64,000 nt of DNA from Chelydra serpentina (GCA_037349315.1 JBAIAC010000006.1:12063501-12127500), one strand, 5' to 3'. Shown: positions 44,995-57,974, counted from the first letter of the stretch. Notes: generated from the letters alone by a model not told the origin. Program-made: numbers and translations.

Positions 44995-45480
44995 TCTCCT
45001 TTGAATCTCCTTTTTGCCTTCTTTCCCTTTTCTTTTCACTTTTTTCTTCTATAGATTGTTGGACGTTTCACTAGTCTGTCATTTCACGTCTGTTTGCCCC
45101 CTTCAGACTAATTTTCTAGAATATGTAAAGCATTCAACTTAACTGACATCTTCTCTAACTCATCTTTCTTCAGGATATTTTCTTTTCTTATTCAGCTCTT
45201 TTTCCTGCTTTCCCCTCTATGCCTCTATAGTTTCTTTTAAAATCCTTTATTCCATTTTGCCTCTTCCTCGCCTTAGTTAAATCTCTCTCTATTTGTCTCT
45301 CTGTCCTTTCACCTCACTTCAGTCAACCCAACTCTGCTTACAAGCCTCCATGTTGTCTCAATCTCTCCTTCCCTTTCTGTCTCCACCATTATTATTGTGT
45401 CTCAGTGAGTCATCACTCTCTCCTGCTTCTCTCACACCCACATTCTCTCTGCACTTCTTCCAGGTCTCCTCTCCTGTAGT
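44995..45480. repeat. Degenerate pyrimidine-rich tract
   Basis: About 480 bp strongly biased to C and T on the plus strand (for example TTCTTTCCCTTTTCTTTTC, CTCTCTATTTGTCTCTCTGT). It reads as an old expanded (CT)n or polypyrimidine sequence. The serine/leucine-rich 93-codon frame at 45293-45574 is a by-product. Confidence 0.7.
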
Positions 45481-46552
45481 TCCTGGATCTTACTGGCACC
45501 ACCCAAGAGTGGGGCCACACTGTGACTGGATCCTAGACAACACCTGCTTGATCCTCTGCTGCAGGCAGTTCTAGCCCTAATGTAGTGCAATATTGCTAGA
45601 TCAGTGGAAAATTGGACTTATTGCTTATCATGTGGAGCAGGAGAGTTATGGCAGCAGAAAAAGGAGCTCTGAGAATGGAGGAGAGTTTAACCATCCAGTA
45701 AAGGGTCAGGATGATTACACAAGGAACATTTTTGGAGCAGGCAGCTAGATGTTTTTCATGGGGGAACTGGACACAGTTTAGAAGCAGAGGAGTAGGGGCA
45801 CTTCTGATGGGGATTTGGTGAGTTTTGCAACCTGGAGCAGGTCACATTGCTTGTGGAAAGCCACCAGCCAGGGAGGGTATTGATAGCTGGGGTAGGTAGG
45901 GTACAAGATTTTCTAGGGTTGCTGACACATAGAAGCAGCCAGTCCTCTCCTTCTCCCTGTGCTCTGAGGATGGGGGTCTCTGGGACACTTGAGGTTGGCT
46001 CATTAGTTTTCTCCTTCTTGGGCTACAGGGATGGGGTTCCATAGCAGAGAGTCCCCCAAAGCACATGGGAGTTGCACACTCCCCACATACATAGGTTCAG
46101 CCTTAGAACCCAAACATCACTGGAAAATGCATTTTTTTTATTGGGTCCTTTGCTTAAGGAGAAAAAAACAGTGGAAAAAAAGACATACACTTGATGCCCA
46201 AGGAAAGCATGTTTGTGCCTAATCCACTGCAGAAACTGGTCAAGAACACTTCATATTCCTGAAAATATTCCCCCCGTAAATATGTCTGAAGTCAGTGAAA
46301 AATTGGGGCTTCCACCACAGAGCTGCTGGCCTCATAGCTTGGCCCTGCTCTGGAACTAGACTAATTCACAAACTGCACTTTAGAAAAAGTTTCTATTTGT
46401 TTTTCATGAATCAGTGTTACTTGGTTGTCTGCACCATTTCCCTTTTTCTTTGTCTTCAGCCCTCATGGCTATGAGTCAATGAGAACTGTGTAATTTAATC
46501 TTATGGAGCTCTTTGAAAATGCAAAGATGTCATATACCAGGGTAGTCTCTCT
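45481..46552. other. Unassigned sequence
   Basis: No gene or named repeat over about 1.1 kb. Confidence 0.3.
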
Positions 46553-46632
46553 GGGTGAAATTCACCCCTCCAAATATGGTTTAAGTGGTGCAAACCCATC
46601 TACTGGCTCTCTGCCCAGGGATGAATTTCACC
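46553..46632. mobile_element. Short GGGTGAAATTCACCC MITE
   Basis: An 80 bp element with inverted ends: GGGTGAAATTCACCCC at the left and the complement, AGGGATGAATTTCACCC, at the right. The left end is itself palindromic. No certain target duplication. Confidence 0.6.
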
Positions 46633-47922
46633 CACTGGGCAATCAGTTCTAAGTGGCTCCTCAGCCACAGTGTTTTATTTAGTGCTCATAAGAGGTGCCA
46701 AACTGACAGAGAACAGAGTCCTTTCTTTATCTACAGAACGATCAGTACAAACGTCCCCATGCTGCCCCAAAGAAGAGTCTCAGTAGGGAAGGAGGAGAAA
46801 GTATTCCAATCTCCATTACCGAGTTAGCCCTTGGCCTCTCTGCTGAAACTACCTACCAGGGTGCCAAATGGGGTGTTGGTTTTGTGTTGTGGATATTTTT
46901 CAGCAAAGCATTAGACTGAAATAACCAAGTCATTCCTCATAGGCCAGTCTTCAATCTCTACTGATTTAGACTGGATTTGAACATCGTCCATTACCCTATC
47001 CAGCTCTGAGACTTTGTTTCCCAGATACCATGTAACTTGCTCAAACAGGTTTGTCAAGTAACATTCGCTGTAAACAAATTATATCAATATTCCTTACAAT
47101 ATGCCACATACTCATTTTTTTTTCAAAGTGCCACATAATGATTTCCTTAACAGGGCCCTCAGTTAAAGCACATCAGATTTTATATGTCAGAGAAAGAGAG
47201 AGAGAGAGATCGGTGGCAAAGTCAACCAATAATTGAAATAAAATATCCAGTAAAAGACATATTTACTATAAACAAAAATTAGATATTCAGATATAATTTA
47301 TTGCTACAATAGCCTAAATTAGTAAACTACTTTACGTGATCATCTTCAAGAAGAAAGGAGTATGCATAGTACCCAGCTTTGTGCAAAATATGCGTTTAAG
47401 TACCGTATAATTAATTCATGGCTTTCTAAAAGGTGCAGACAGTTCAGTACAAATCCAAATGTTCCTTAGTAAAAGTTTCATTTTTTTTGTTTGTTTTCCC
47501 ACTGTCTACACAAAAACTGTCTAAGATGGACTCTCCAACTAAATACATTGAAATAAAATTTTGTATAATTAGAAGGCTTCACTCACTCTTGTTTTACACC
47601 TGGGTAACCCCATGACTGATATGGAGCTACTTCTGATTTACTTGAAAACGGCGGGGGAGGACGATGGCTTCAAATTCAAACACAGACAGAATGCATTTAC
47701 AACATGGAGATGTTCTAAAAATTGCAAGTTGAATAGTCTTTCATAGTAAGCATTTCTTCCTGGGTGCATGAACATTAGGTATTTTGGGTTAAGAACACAC
47801 TATAATTTAGGTATGCTTTGAGCTGTGGAAAAAAAATTTTTTTTTCATTTGGCAACCATCTTTAGCAAGCAACCTTTACCTTTCCAGTGCTTATGTATGT
47901 TCCACACATCTACTACCAAGAT
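46633..47922. other. Unassigned sequence with (GA)n
   Basis: No gene. A (GA)n run lies at 47196-47209, T-rich runs at 47116-47124 and 47838-47846. Confidence 0.3.
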
Positions 47923-47924
47923 TA

Positions 47925-48021
47925 GAGCTGCATGAAGTTTTCCCAATTTCCAAGGAATTTTGTTGTTGTTGAGAATTTGATTAAAATCCCCCCCCCAAAT
48001 TTTGGGGTTTTTGACCAGCTC
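47925..48021. mobile_element. 97 bp MITE with GAGCTG ends
   Basis: Ends GAGCTGCATGAAG and TTTTTGACCAGCTC are inverted, with TA at 47923-47924 and 48022-48023. Same end sequence and TA flanks as the 248 bp element at 7956-8203, and a similar AATTTTG-rich interior. Confidence 0.6.
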
Positions 48022-48023
48022 TA

Positions 48024-48924
48024 ATGAAGATATTGCAGTGAGTGAGTTTCCACAATTTGGTGAGAACACTGAAATATCAATACTAATATTGAAAATGTTA
48101 AAGAACCGACAAACTAGATTCAAGGGCTATGTTGGTGAAAAATAACTGCAACTCCCCTTTCATTGGAGAGGGCCAGCCCAGTTCAAGCCAAAAAGGGAAC
48201 AGGGTGGCTAGGGCAGCCAGCGGACGTTCTCATTCAGTGCATTCCCAAAGCAGTTTCTGTCGCTGGGCTTTTATGGAATCCCACATGTAACAGAACTGAA
48301 CTCCTGCCCCATCCTCCACTTCGTGGCAAAAAACCTGCTAGGGTGGGCTTTGCAGTAGTACCACTTACTTTCCCTCTGGGTAAATCCACAAGACGAAAGG
48401 GCCAGGCTATATCATACGTCCCTGCTCTGTGTTTTCATGATCACACTATCTGGAAACAGTGCTAAGTGAGCTATTAATGAAGCTGTTGCTACAGAAGATC
48501 TGCTGCATCTATGCGCTGGCTCATGATACACGTGTGCTCTAATTTCTTCCCTGTCATTTAATGTAGAAAGCTGTCAATGACCCATAAGCCTGACACTGAA
48601 ATACTGAAACAAAGTCCAATTTCGACTGTGATTTTTGAACTTGGGTTGTGACACTAAAAACTAAACTGCAGTCTGCAACAAGTCATTGGTTCACTATTAC
48701 ACTAAATCACTTTGTGAGGTCATTTTCTCTGTTTATTCAGGGTTCTCCTTTTGCACTATAAACCAGGATCTAGAAATGCTGTTTACATACATTATATGAT
48801 ACCTTAAAAATATGTTAGGAAGCTATCTTGATTGTAGAGCAGCACTGTTCCATACTGGTAACTGAGGGCTCGACCCTGCAGTTCTTACTGACTTGTGTAG
48901 TCTCTTTGTATCATTGGGAGTACT
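48024..48924. other. Unassigned sequence
   Basis: No gene. The 100-codon frame at 48163-48465 shows no domain. Confidence 0.3.
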
Positions 48925-49220
48925 CACATTCATACACTCAGATTTTAAGGCCAGAAGAAACATTAGACCATCCAGTCTGACCCCCTGTATAAAACAGCCC
49001 ATAAAATTTCACCCAGTTATTTCTGCATTGAGCCCAATAATCTGGGGTTGGCTAAAACAGATCTTCCAGAAAGGCATCCAGTCTTGATTTGAAGACATCA
49101 AGAGAAGGAGACTCCACCACTTTCCTTGGGAGTTTATTCTAGTGTTATTCATTCTCACTGTTAAAAATGTGTGTCTTATTTGTAATTTGAATTTCTCTGG
49201 CTTTTATTGCCACACAAGTA
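48925..49220 (-). mobile_element. CR1-family 3' fragment, minus strand
   Basis: TTAAGGCCAGAAGAAACATT and CATCCAGTCTGACCCCCTGT are the reverse of another CR1 3' UTR subfamily. Further right, GACTCCACCACTTTCCTTGG is the reversed end of the coding region. This is a third CR1 3' type in the window, distinct from the copies at 983 and 38397. Confidence 0.78.
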
Positions 49221-49349
49221 ACAGCTGCAGGAACAGGGCCTATGAGGGTTTCTATGCTATCTTTTCTGACTAAACTGTTGGCCCTTTGCTGACACTACAG
49301 GGCTGGTAGCAATAGTGCAGATAGAATGAGTGTAGATGTTGTGATTAAA

Positions 49350-49475
49350 AACACCTTGGGCCAGATTTACAAGCCATCTATGTGCCTTAAGATGCAGACA
49401 GGCATTAAGTCAGATTCACAAAAGCACCTAAGTGAGCTAGGCACCTAACTCCCATTGATTTTCAAGAACCAGTTC
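49350..49475. mobile_element. GGGCCAGATTTT-family MITE, decayed
   Basis: Starts TTGGGCCAGATTTACAAGCC, contains AGGCACCTAACTCCCATTGA and ends TTTTCAAGAACCAG. Same family as 21657-21780. Confidence 0.65.
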
Positions 49476-52400
49476 TGCAGGCTGTGTACCAGCAGCAACT
49501 GAGTACATTGCCGAAGATGTGCTCTGTCTTCCTGTGATGTAATCTTGAGCACAGGATGTGTTCTCACTTCCTACAAGAACCTGGTTGGAAGACAAAGAGA
49601 GGGAAGAATGATCTCTGGGAACAAGTGAATATGAGTGGGAGAAAATGTTGGGAAAACTAAGCTGACATGAGAGAAATTTTAAATAAAAGATAATCAAAGA
49701 GAATTCATTTGTAGTAGCATAAAAGAGGGGTGTAGATTTACCAGCTGCATGACCTAAATGGCAACAGAAGACATCACAAGATGATATATTTATACAGAAG
49801 CTGATTCACAGTGTTAGTGATATGCTCTTCTCTGGGAAGTGACACAAACTGTACATCTAATATAAGTCTCCACCCCACCTCGTCTGCTGAATGCCAGAAA
49901 TTTAATGAGAATCACAGATCCCATTTCCTACTCAGAAGTGAGTGGTTGATGTGATTGTTGCTATCAAAAGATAAGAGAAAGGACTGATAGGAGAGGAAGA
50001 CAAATATCTGGTCTTACTCTAAACAATGTCATTCTTCACCAGAAAAACATACAGGAAGCAGGATCACTGCACTACAAATATATCTTAAAAATACACAGGA
50101 TATTGGGTCAAATTCATTATTGGTTTCCTGCCAATGCCTTTTCAATATGTTGTAGAAACTGAGGAAGAATGTAGCCATATCTTCAGAACTGGTGTTCATG
50201 GATATGAATATCACTGAATGCTGCATAAATGAAGTTTCCTTAAAACAATGGTAAACTGAGTGTTTCATTCACAGGAAAAGTTAAAATGGGAGGTATAATT
50301 ACAAATTGGACCACTGAATGGAGCTGTTCATTGTGGCTCCCATCTCCAGCAGATCAGCTGTACCACTCTAGGAAGCAGAAGAGTGTGTGGGAGTACAAAA
50401 ACTGAAGGAGAAAGGAATTAACACCGAGGGAAGTGAGAAGAAAGGGACTGAAGATTAATGGGCCCTTCAGATTGGGGTACTTTCCCCCTTTATAGGGCAA
50501 ACTGTTGAGAAGCTCAGTCCACAGGGTTTTCAGGGCAAAAAAACCCAGTTCATAATAGCTCTGTAACAAAAGGAGAGACCTGCCAGGGGAAAAGCTACAA
50601 TTCGACTGTTTCAATCTTATTGCAGTAAAATTCTGTTCAGCCTCTCACATGAGTGTTTTTGTGCTAGAATATTCCTCCCAACTCTCCCTTCCATTTAGAG
50701 TGCAACAAAAAAGCCCATCAAAAATCACTCACAAAATGAGAAAAAATTGCCCCTACAGGTATGTCCACCCAACACCTCAGGTTCTTTCTCATCCTATGAG
50801 ATCAACACCTCCTTTAGCCTTTCTGTTTGTCACACTATTAGTTCCCCCTTCTTGAACTTGCACTTGAAAAAGGAAGACCCCCAAATCTTATCAAATTTTG
50901 TAGATCTCCCACCTCTGACCCAAACTCTTTAGAACTTTGAAAAGGCGTGGTTCCTTTTTTCCATTAATTTTCATTTTTGTGTGCGTCTGCCTGGGAGCAA
51001 GAGTGAAAGTGCTGAAATATTATGAGAAAGGCTATTCAAAGGGGATTTTTGCCCTATCAGAAGTAAATCCCATCACAAATACCAAAATCTGTTCTCAAAG
51101 GATATGCAGGTTAATTCTGCAGATCCAAAAGTTTCAGGGAGCTTATCCAGATCGAACAGATGAACCTTTTGGGGTTGCTCATCACTAGACGAGGGGCAAG
51201 CTTGGAAATGAAACTTGAAACAACATACATTTAATCCTATTTTGGGTTTTGAACCCATGGCAAAATCAACTGATATATGAATGAACCTTTTGCCAAATTT
51301 ACTTGCTGTCATTGGGTTCCTGACACAACTAAGAGGAAGCTAAATTCCAAATGAAATGGGAAATCTGCAATTTTGAAGATCTCCCATGACTATCTGAAGG
51401 CAGTTGGCCTTTGAAATATCAGTAAAATGTTGGTGCTTGAACTATTCTGCAGGTGCTAGCTTTCAGTTCCAGGCGTTCACACACCTGCAGTAGCATAGAT
51501 GGGTGCCTAGATAACGCAGTTTTACCATATTTCTCTGCTCTCCCTTTTTTCTTTAACGTTGTACCCGTCACTCACTTGCAATACAGACTTAAAATAAATA
51601 GATGTATAACTTTACTAAAGAACCCTTTTTTAGCAAAAAGAAACATTGGGAAAGGGGGAAGGGGACAGAAAATAACCCTACTGGATTCTGGACAAAAGAT
51701 GTGACATGTAAAGGAAGGTAAACATGCAGGGTGATAAAGTAACAGTAGAAGAATTGGTGCCTACAAGAAAAATATAAGACTAAGGTGATATATTTTAACT
51801 GCACAAGTCACAGTAGCTACCAACTACTTTCCTTAAAGTCTATAGTCCATGACCACTGCCCACAGATTAAGGTCCTTACAATTGCAGTTAGCCTTTCACC
51901 AACATTTCTCCATATGGCTTCATTGGCTGGTGCACGTACACCGATATTCAAAATTGAATTTAATTGTACTCTTTGCCCCAGTGTAGGCCTCACCTTCTTA
52001 CTATCCCTGCTGGTGTAGCTATTTAGGCCTGGAAAGACACCAATTGTGATCATTGGTTCCATATTTCATTGTCAATGCTGGGAATCAAACCTCAGTCATA
52101 ATAATACCAAGAATTAACACACCCCAGCGCAGCTGTGCCAGCTCAAACCAGTTATTTTTTTTCTGGCTCTGTGGTGGTTTACGTTTTCTTCCCCTCCCCC
52201 GACCAGGGACACACATGGCTGCCCAAAAGCAGCAGAGCATTTCTACCAAAATTACTCTCCTTTAGTAACAAGACCGCAAAAGGCTGAAACACACATCACT
52301 GTCTGCCACCTCCCTATTCTACTTGATTGTCTTTTAATAGCTACAATAAAGTTGTGCAAGGAAATAATATTCCACATTCCTGACTCTCCAGGGCAGAATA

Positions 52401-54102
52401 TGGACAATCCCTAAGGAAAATGGGACTTAGCTGAATCTGCTACTTTATGACTAAAACAGGAAGTTCGGTCCCCTTTTATTGTACCTTTTTTTTTTTTTTT
52501 TTTTTGAAAGGCTGCCCAAACAGTTCCAAGTTGGGTTGAGGCAAAGTTATTAATGTCAAGGAGCCAAGATCTTTCGCTATGGTTTGCTGCATGAGGAAGG
52601 AAGAAAACTGTTTGTGCTCAGCTGTCCTTTACTTCTCCAGCCTAGCTCTGAGCCAAAGAAGCAGGAAGAGGAGAAAGATGAATAAGTGAAAAGGGATAAT
52701 GTTTATCTTTTAACAAAATCATAATGTTCTGCTCTCAACCCTAGCAGCCAAAACTCGCTATTGCATTTTTAAGACAGATAGTCTCTTCTCTGAGAGACGA
52801 CAGGCTAATTATAGTGCTTCTGCCAGAGGGAACTCACACATGCAAACCATTATGTAAAATATAATTTTTTTCTTTAAGAATGCTCAAGATCATTAGACAT
52901 GGTTTTTTCAATGCTAGAAAATCAAGCCAAAAATGAAAATAAACAGTTTCAAGTATTTGCAACATAATTCCCTCATGTATTTATGGAAATATAGTAAAAA
53001 GTGCCCTAAAAATGTGGTTTGACATTTCATGCTGTTCTGTTCTGATATTTTTCCAGTTCTCAACATTTGCCCTCTTGTCCTGTATCATTTCAGTTTCACT
53101 GTAGTTCGGAGCTGAGGATGGTGGTAGCCATGCACATTCATTGCAGAACATTTCAGCCTTGATTCAGCTGATGAGGGACAGGAAGCAGCACAAGAAATTG
53201 TAAATTAAACTACCTCTTTATAAATTAAATTTAGTATGGCATGAATGTAAATGTGAGGCATACAAACATGACAAACCCTTCACTAAGATAATTAGGTGTA
53301 CAGCGTTGCTTTCCCTAACAACGTACTATGCTAATTTAAGGCTAAAGCGATTATCTAGTTCATTTAACCGTTAAGCATGTAACCTCTCACAAAGTCTGCA
53401 ATAACTTATGGGAAATCTATTACTTATACTGCTATTTATATGAACCTCTTGTTGTTACAAGGAAAAAGTTTTTTGGTTCACTACATCATAAAGCCAAAGA
53501 AAAATACTTTAGTGGGGAATATAAAAATCTTAATACGAAGAAATGGGACGATCCCTTTACTCTATCTTAACCAAAGCTCATCAGGGTGTAAGTACGCAAA
53601 TCACTGTTTCCCCTCATTTTATATATTGTGCTTAATCTTTCTTGATCCTATATCATCGTCCTTGCCTATTTAGTGCTAGTGTCCAGGCCATATGGATAAC
53701 ATTGCTACTAGCAAGCAAGCCTGCAGCCATCATTGCCAAAACATTATTCATCAAACTACATGGACGGCATGCTGGCCATTCAGACACTTTTGGGGAGAGA
53801 AGCCATTCCAAAAATAAGTAACATTGTTCTTTCCAAATTTGCTTCAGTCCAGAAGAGTGGGTTTAATACACTGTTATGCCCTACAGCATTTGTTAGTTTA
53901 ATAAGAATGAGGAAAGAATTCACCAGCAAGTTTGATTGACAATGACCATATTAGATTTAAAATGGATTCAGCTTTGTTTTAATGAGGAGGAAAACAAAAA
54001 TACCCACCCCCCACTATCTAACCTTTCCCTATCCAAACTAATAGTTAGTTCCAACTTTTATTGTGGCTTATAAAACAAAGGAGTATTCAAGCTCATAGGT
54101 AA
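49476..54102. other. Long unassigned stretch
   Basis: 4.6 kb in which I support no gene or classified mobile element. A T-run of about 19 bases lies at 52487-52505. Frames up to 86 codons are scattered on both strands, overlap one another and have no recognisable domains. Confidence 0.35.
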
Positions 54103-54290
54103 GAGGCAGCATGGTCAAGTGGATTAAGAAAGCACCTGGGTGCCATGAATTCCTTGAGTCTAACCCTGACTCTTCCACAGCCCACTCTCATCCTTTGCAA
54201 CATGGAGATAATACCTATCATTACTTCACAAAGGTGGTGTGAGAATGTACAGCTTTTAACAAACACAAAGTTCTAAGTATGTCCCTGTAT
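54103..54290 (+). mobile_element. MIR-like SINE, plus strand
   Basis: GGCAGCATGGTCAAGTGGAT (box A-like region), GAGTCTAACCCTGACTCTTC (box B-like), then ACATGGAGATAATACCTATC and GGTGGTGTGAGAATGTACAG. The central CORE part is shortened. Confidence 0.72.
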
Positions 54291-54329
54291 TTTATTTAAG
54301 TACGTTGCTTCCTGGGATTTCCACTGTGT

Positions 54330-54725
54330 GACAATGGCCCCATTCCCCAAAGAACCTATCTGTCATCTTCTTTATCCTCCCACACTCTCAGGTGCATAGG
54401 GAATCCACCAGTTTCTGCCATTTATTTTGGTCAGGTTTCTGAGTATCATGTTGATGGATTTGGTTTCTCTCTCTATTGGTCTGTGTAATGTTTCTCTAGG
54501 TCACCCTCTTTTCATTTTCCAGGTGGTGACCATATTATCACTTGCCGTAAAAGTTGTGTTGGTGGCATCCTTAAAGCTTGTCCTAGATACTTATCATATT
54601 TGATGCTTTAGATTGCTTTGCTCTACTTAGAATTTCTGATGATGCACAAAACTGTTTCCAATGGATTCTGAAGATCGTCTGCAGACATTCTGCATGTGCT
54701 TAAGTGTTTTTCTGGTTTGGGGCTT
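54330..54725 (-). pseudogene. Non-LTR retrotransposon C-terminal remnant (not CR1)
   Basis: Translated on the minus strand, joining frames across shifts, this gives the pattern CRRxLRI...SRAKQ, then WSPPGKxKEG, then a Trp/Glu/Arg-rich end. It resembles the carboxyl terminus of endonuclease-reverse transcriptase LINEs of the RTE or R4/Dong kind, whose consensus has a C-leucine-arginine block and a W-x-PxGKRxxGRP block. No catalytic domain is preserved and stops are frequent. The similarity is moderate, so the clade is uncertain. Confidence 0.48.
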
Positions 54726-55916
54726 AAGTATAATTTTTGATGTAAACATAATCACCTATGTAAGATTATTTCCATGCCAAACCATTAATATAGGATGGAT
54801 AGGTGTTAGAGACCATTTGGCTGAGTAACTGATTATTACTATTGTAGTGTCACAACTACAACACAGTGAATATTTTGTTATGTGAGTTATTTGTTTAAAT
54901 TTGTATTTAGAGCCTAAAAGTACAAATAGCTCAGCTTAAAAACCAAAAAGTGGCAAAGCTCGCAAAATCAGTTTAACATGTTTCAGCGAACTATTATTTT
55001 TACTACTGGTGCCTAGACATATGACGTTTGGCGTTCTATAAATACCTAACATAGCTGTTTTTAAAAGCTGTATTTTATTAAATAGGCAAAATGTGCCTTT
55101 CCATATATTCTACATACTATATAATTCCATAAGGAATACCCATGTAGCTTGTCTTTAGAGAACAATCACACATAAAAGACAAAAGATACTGGACCAAGGC
55201 AGGAGGCAAAAAGAGGTTTAATCAGTTAGAAACAGGTTTTTCCTTGGTTTTAACTCATATGTGATGACATAAAACCCAGAAAAAATAGCCCTGAGTTGAA
55301 AATTATTTAAATTTGCCAGCTCCAACCTTTTCTGGAAGCTTGCCAGGCTTAATTTGGATTTGGGCACAAAGTTTGCACAGCTCTAACTTTAACCTGCTGC
55401 AGCCTAAAAAGCAGACTAGGTAACAGACACAAAAATATTCCACATAATTCAACACAACTGACAGTCTGTTCTCAAGGTACCCAGCGTGGACTTAGAATGT
55501 TTTAGTTGTTTCACTCCAGAAGAGGGTGATACTGTGTCTCTATTAGTAAAGGTATCCATGATAGAAATGCCTTACCTACTGATGTAATGTTACACAAGGA
55601 TAATGCTCACAAGAGGGAATAGGACTTGTTTTCTAGGAGGGATCATTTTCAGAGATGTGCTTTTTATTTTTATTTGCAAATCTCCAAATTCAACAGTTTT
55701 TCAACCTCTATAAACTTTCAGATGGAAAGATCTAGTACTTGGAATAAATAATGTCTAAGCTTCACCTTCATTACAGGGCATTTTCTGTCAGAAGAGTGCT
55801 ACAACCTTACTACTGAAATACACAGAACGCCTTTGTAATAAAGCTATCTCACTGTACCATTCAAAATGTGTAGGTAATGAGCTTAGTGTTTAATAGAACC
55901 ATAGAAGGACTTAGGG
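54726..55916. other. Unassigned sequence
   Basis: No gene or named repeat. Confidence 0.3.
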
Positions 55917-55918
55917 GA

Positions 55919-55953
<35 letters not shown>
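55917..55953. repeat. (GAAA)n microsatellite
   Basis: About nine perfect GAAA units. Likely polymorphic. Confidence 0.95.
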
Positions 55954-56427
55954 TTCTGAGAAATGTGTTGGTTGGAAATGCCAATAGCTGTCTTAGAGCC
56001 TTGTCTGAAATTCAAGGTTGGTTTTTTTTTCAGTATGTAATTGTACTTGGTGAAAAATCATAATATTGAAACATAAGTACATTTATCTTTTCACTATTTT
56101 TCCTGACTTCTTCCAAAATTAAGTTGGTTATTAAAACATAAATGTAAACAAAAATGTTCTGCATTAAAACTTACCTCTTCTTTTTCCTCTAAATCATTGT
56201 TTGCTCACACACATTCTCATAGCAACAGACGTTGATGTCACAAACCAAGTGCTATGACTTCATTTGATGTATACAGTAGCGAAACACAAAATGAGTTTTG
56301 CGAAAATGCTATTGAGCCTATAAAATATACCTCTAACAGTCAAATAGAAGTTTTTGATAATGTCTTAATTATGATGAGCATAAGGCAAGGAATCAGATCA
56401 CACTAAAGTATACCAACGAGGTTAAAT
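55954..56427. other. Unassigned sequence
   Basis: Nothing nameable. Confidence 0.3.
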
Positions 56428-56655
56428 ACTTTCTAATAATATTTATAGTTGTACAGTGCTTTTCATTAGAGGATCTCAAAGCAAATTTTAAACATTAAAT
56501 CCTTCTAATGTCCTTAGAAGAAGATAACAATATTCCCATTGTACAGCCAGATAAAAAGGGATGTAATTTGGACAAGGTCATATGACAAGCCAGTAGTAGT
56601 AGAGAAACCAGAAGTTCTGACTGACGGGCCCATCCTAACCACTAGAAAAAATTGC
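56428..56655 (-). mobile_element. MIR-like SINE, minus strand
   Basis: TTGTACAGTGCTTTTCATTA (reversed tail), CCCATTGTACAGCCAGATAA and GGACAAGGTCATATGACAAG (reversed core), and AAGTTCTGACTGACGGGCCC (reversed head). Complete but divergent. Confidence 0.75.
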
Positions 56656-56819
56656 AGCAAGCAATATGACATGGCAATGGGGAAACTGGGTGAAATTAAT
56701 TCAGACTTACTGTGGTATTAAATGCACAGCTGACGGCCTAATGTTCTCAAAGTCACTACTTGTGAATTAGTGGGACACAACCTTCACAATGAGAGTGCTT
56801 TATGGCAATTATTAAATGG

Positions 56820-57625
56820 TTCTAGAGCAGAGGTGGGAAAACTTTTTTGGCCTGAAGGCCACATTTGGGTATGGAAATTGTATGGCGGGCCTTGAATGCT
56901 CATTAAATTGGAGGTTGGGGTGCAGGCTCTGGCTGGGGGTGCGGGCTTTGGGGTGGGGCCAGAAATGAGGAGTTCAGGGGGCAGGAGGGGGCTCCAGGCT
57001 GGGGTAGGGGTGCGGGAGAGGGGAGGACTCTGGCTGGGAGTGCGGGCTCAGGGGTGGGGCTGGGGATGAAGGGTTTGGGGTGCAGGAGGGTGCTCCAGGC
57101 TAGGACCTAGGGGTTAGGAGAGCAGGAAGGGGGATTAGGGCTAGGGGAAGGGGTTGGGGCACAGTAGGAGGTCAGGGGTGCAGCCTCCAGGCGGCACTTA
57201 CCTCAAGCAGATCCTGGAAGCAGCTGCATGTCCCCCCTCCGGCTCCTACGTGGAGGCACGGTGCTGGCTAGGTGGCTCTGCGCGCTGCCCCATCCTCAGG
57301 CACCACCCCTGCAGCTCCTATTGGCTGCGGTTCCTGGCCAATGGGATCTGCAGGGGCAGCGCTTGGGGCAAGGGCAGCGTGTGGAGCACCCGGCTACCCC
57401 TACGTGTAGGAGCCGGAGGGGGGACATGCTGCTGTTTCCAGGAGCCGTGCGGAGCCACGGCACATGCGGAGCGAGGCAAGCCCCTCTCCCTGTTCCCCGA
57501 CTGGAGCGCCAGAGCAGGGCAAGCCCCAGACCTCGCTCCCTGGTGGGAACTCGAGGGCCAGATTAAAATGTCTGATGGGCTGGATGCGGTGCGTGGGCTG
57601 TAGTTTGCCAGCCCCTGTTCTAGAG
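56820..57625. mobile_element. hAT-type nonautonomous element with 8 bp duplications
   Basis: An element at 56828-57617 flanked by TTCTAGAG at 56820-56827 and 57618-57625. Ends CAGAGGTGGGAAAACT and AGTTTGCCAGCCCCTG are inverted and of the hAT form (CAGnGGnnGG). The left half is G-rich with tandem GGGGTGCGGG-like units; the middle (57200-57560) is GC- and CpG-rich. Overlapping plus-strand frames of 112-190 codons run through the GC-rich part but encode no transposase domain, so they are composition artefacts. Confidence 0.88.
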
Positions 57626-57718
57626 GAAGGGGATACAGGTTCCTATTCAGTGCATTGTTATTTTATATATTCTAGTGCTCATTTCTCCTCCAGTATTATA
57701 ATCTGGAGGAAAAAGAGA

Positions 57719-57850
57719 AAGTTACTCATCTTGTGCAGAAACGATGGTTCTTCGATATGTATGTCCCTATGGAAGCTCCATAGTAGGTGCGCTTGCATCC
57801 CTGCACTGTTGGAGAACTTTGGTAGCAGTGTCCATTTGGCCAGCACATCC
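57719..57850. repeat. Left inverted terminal repeat of DIRS
   Basis: About 130 bp; pairs imperfectly with 60985-61082. Shared phrases are GTCCCTATGG, GGTGCGCTTGC versus GTGCGCTTGC, and CTTTGGTAGCA. This is the 3' end relative to the reading direction of the element. Confidence 0.8.
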
Positions 57851-57974
57851 ACTGTCCCCGCATTGTGTTCTACCATGAGGCTAATCATTGTGTGGGAGCA
57901 ACCGCCCCCACAACCGCAGTTTCTTCTCCATTGCAGAGTCCTTGTCAAGAACTCCAATGCAGAGGGGAAGAGGG

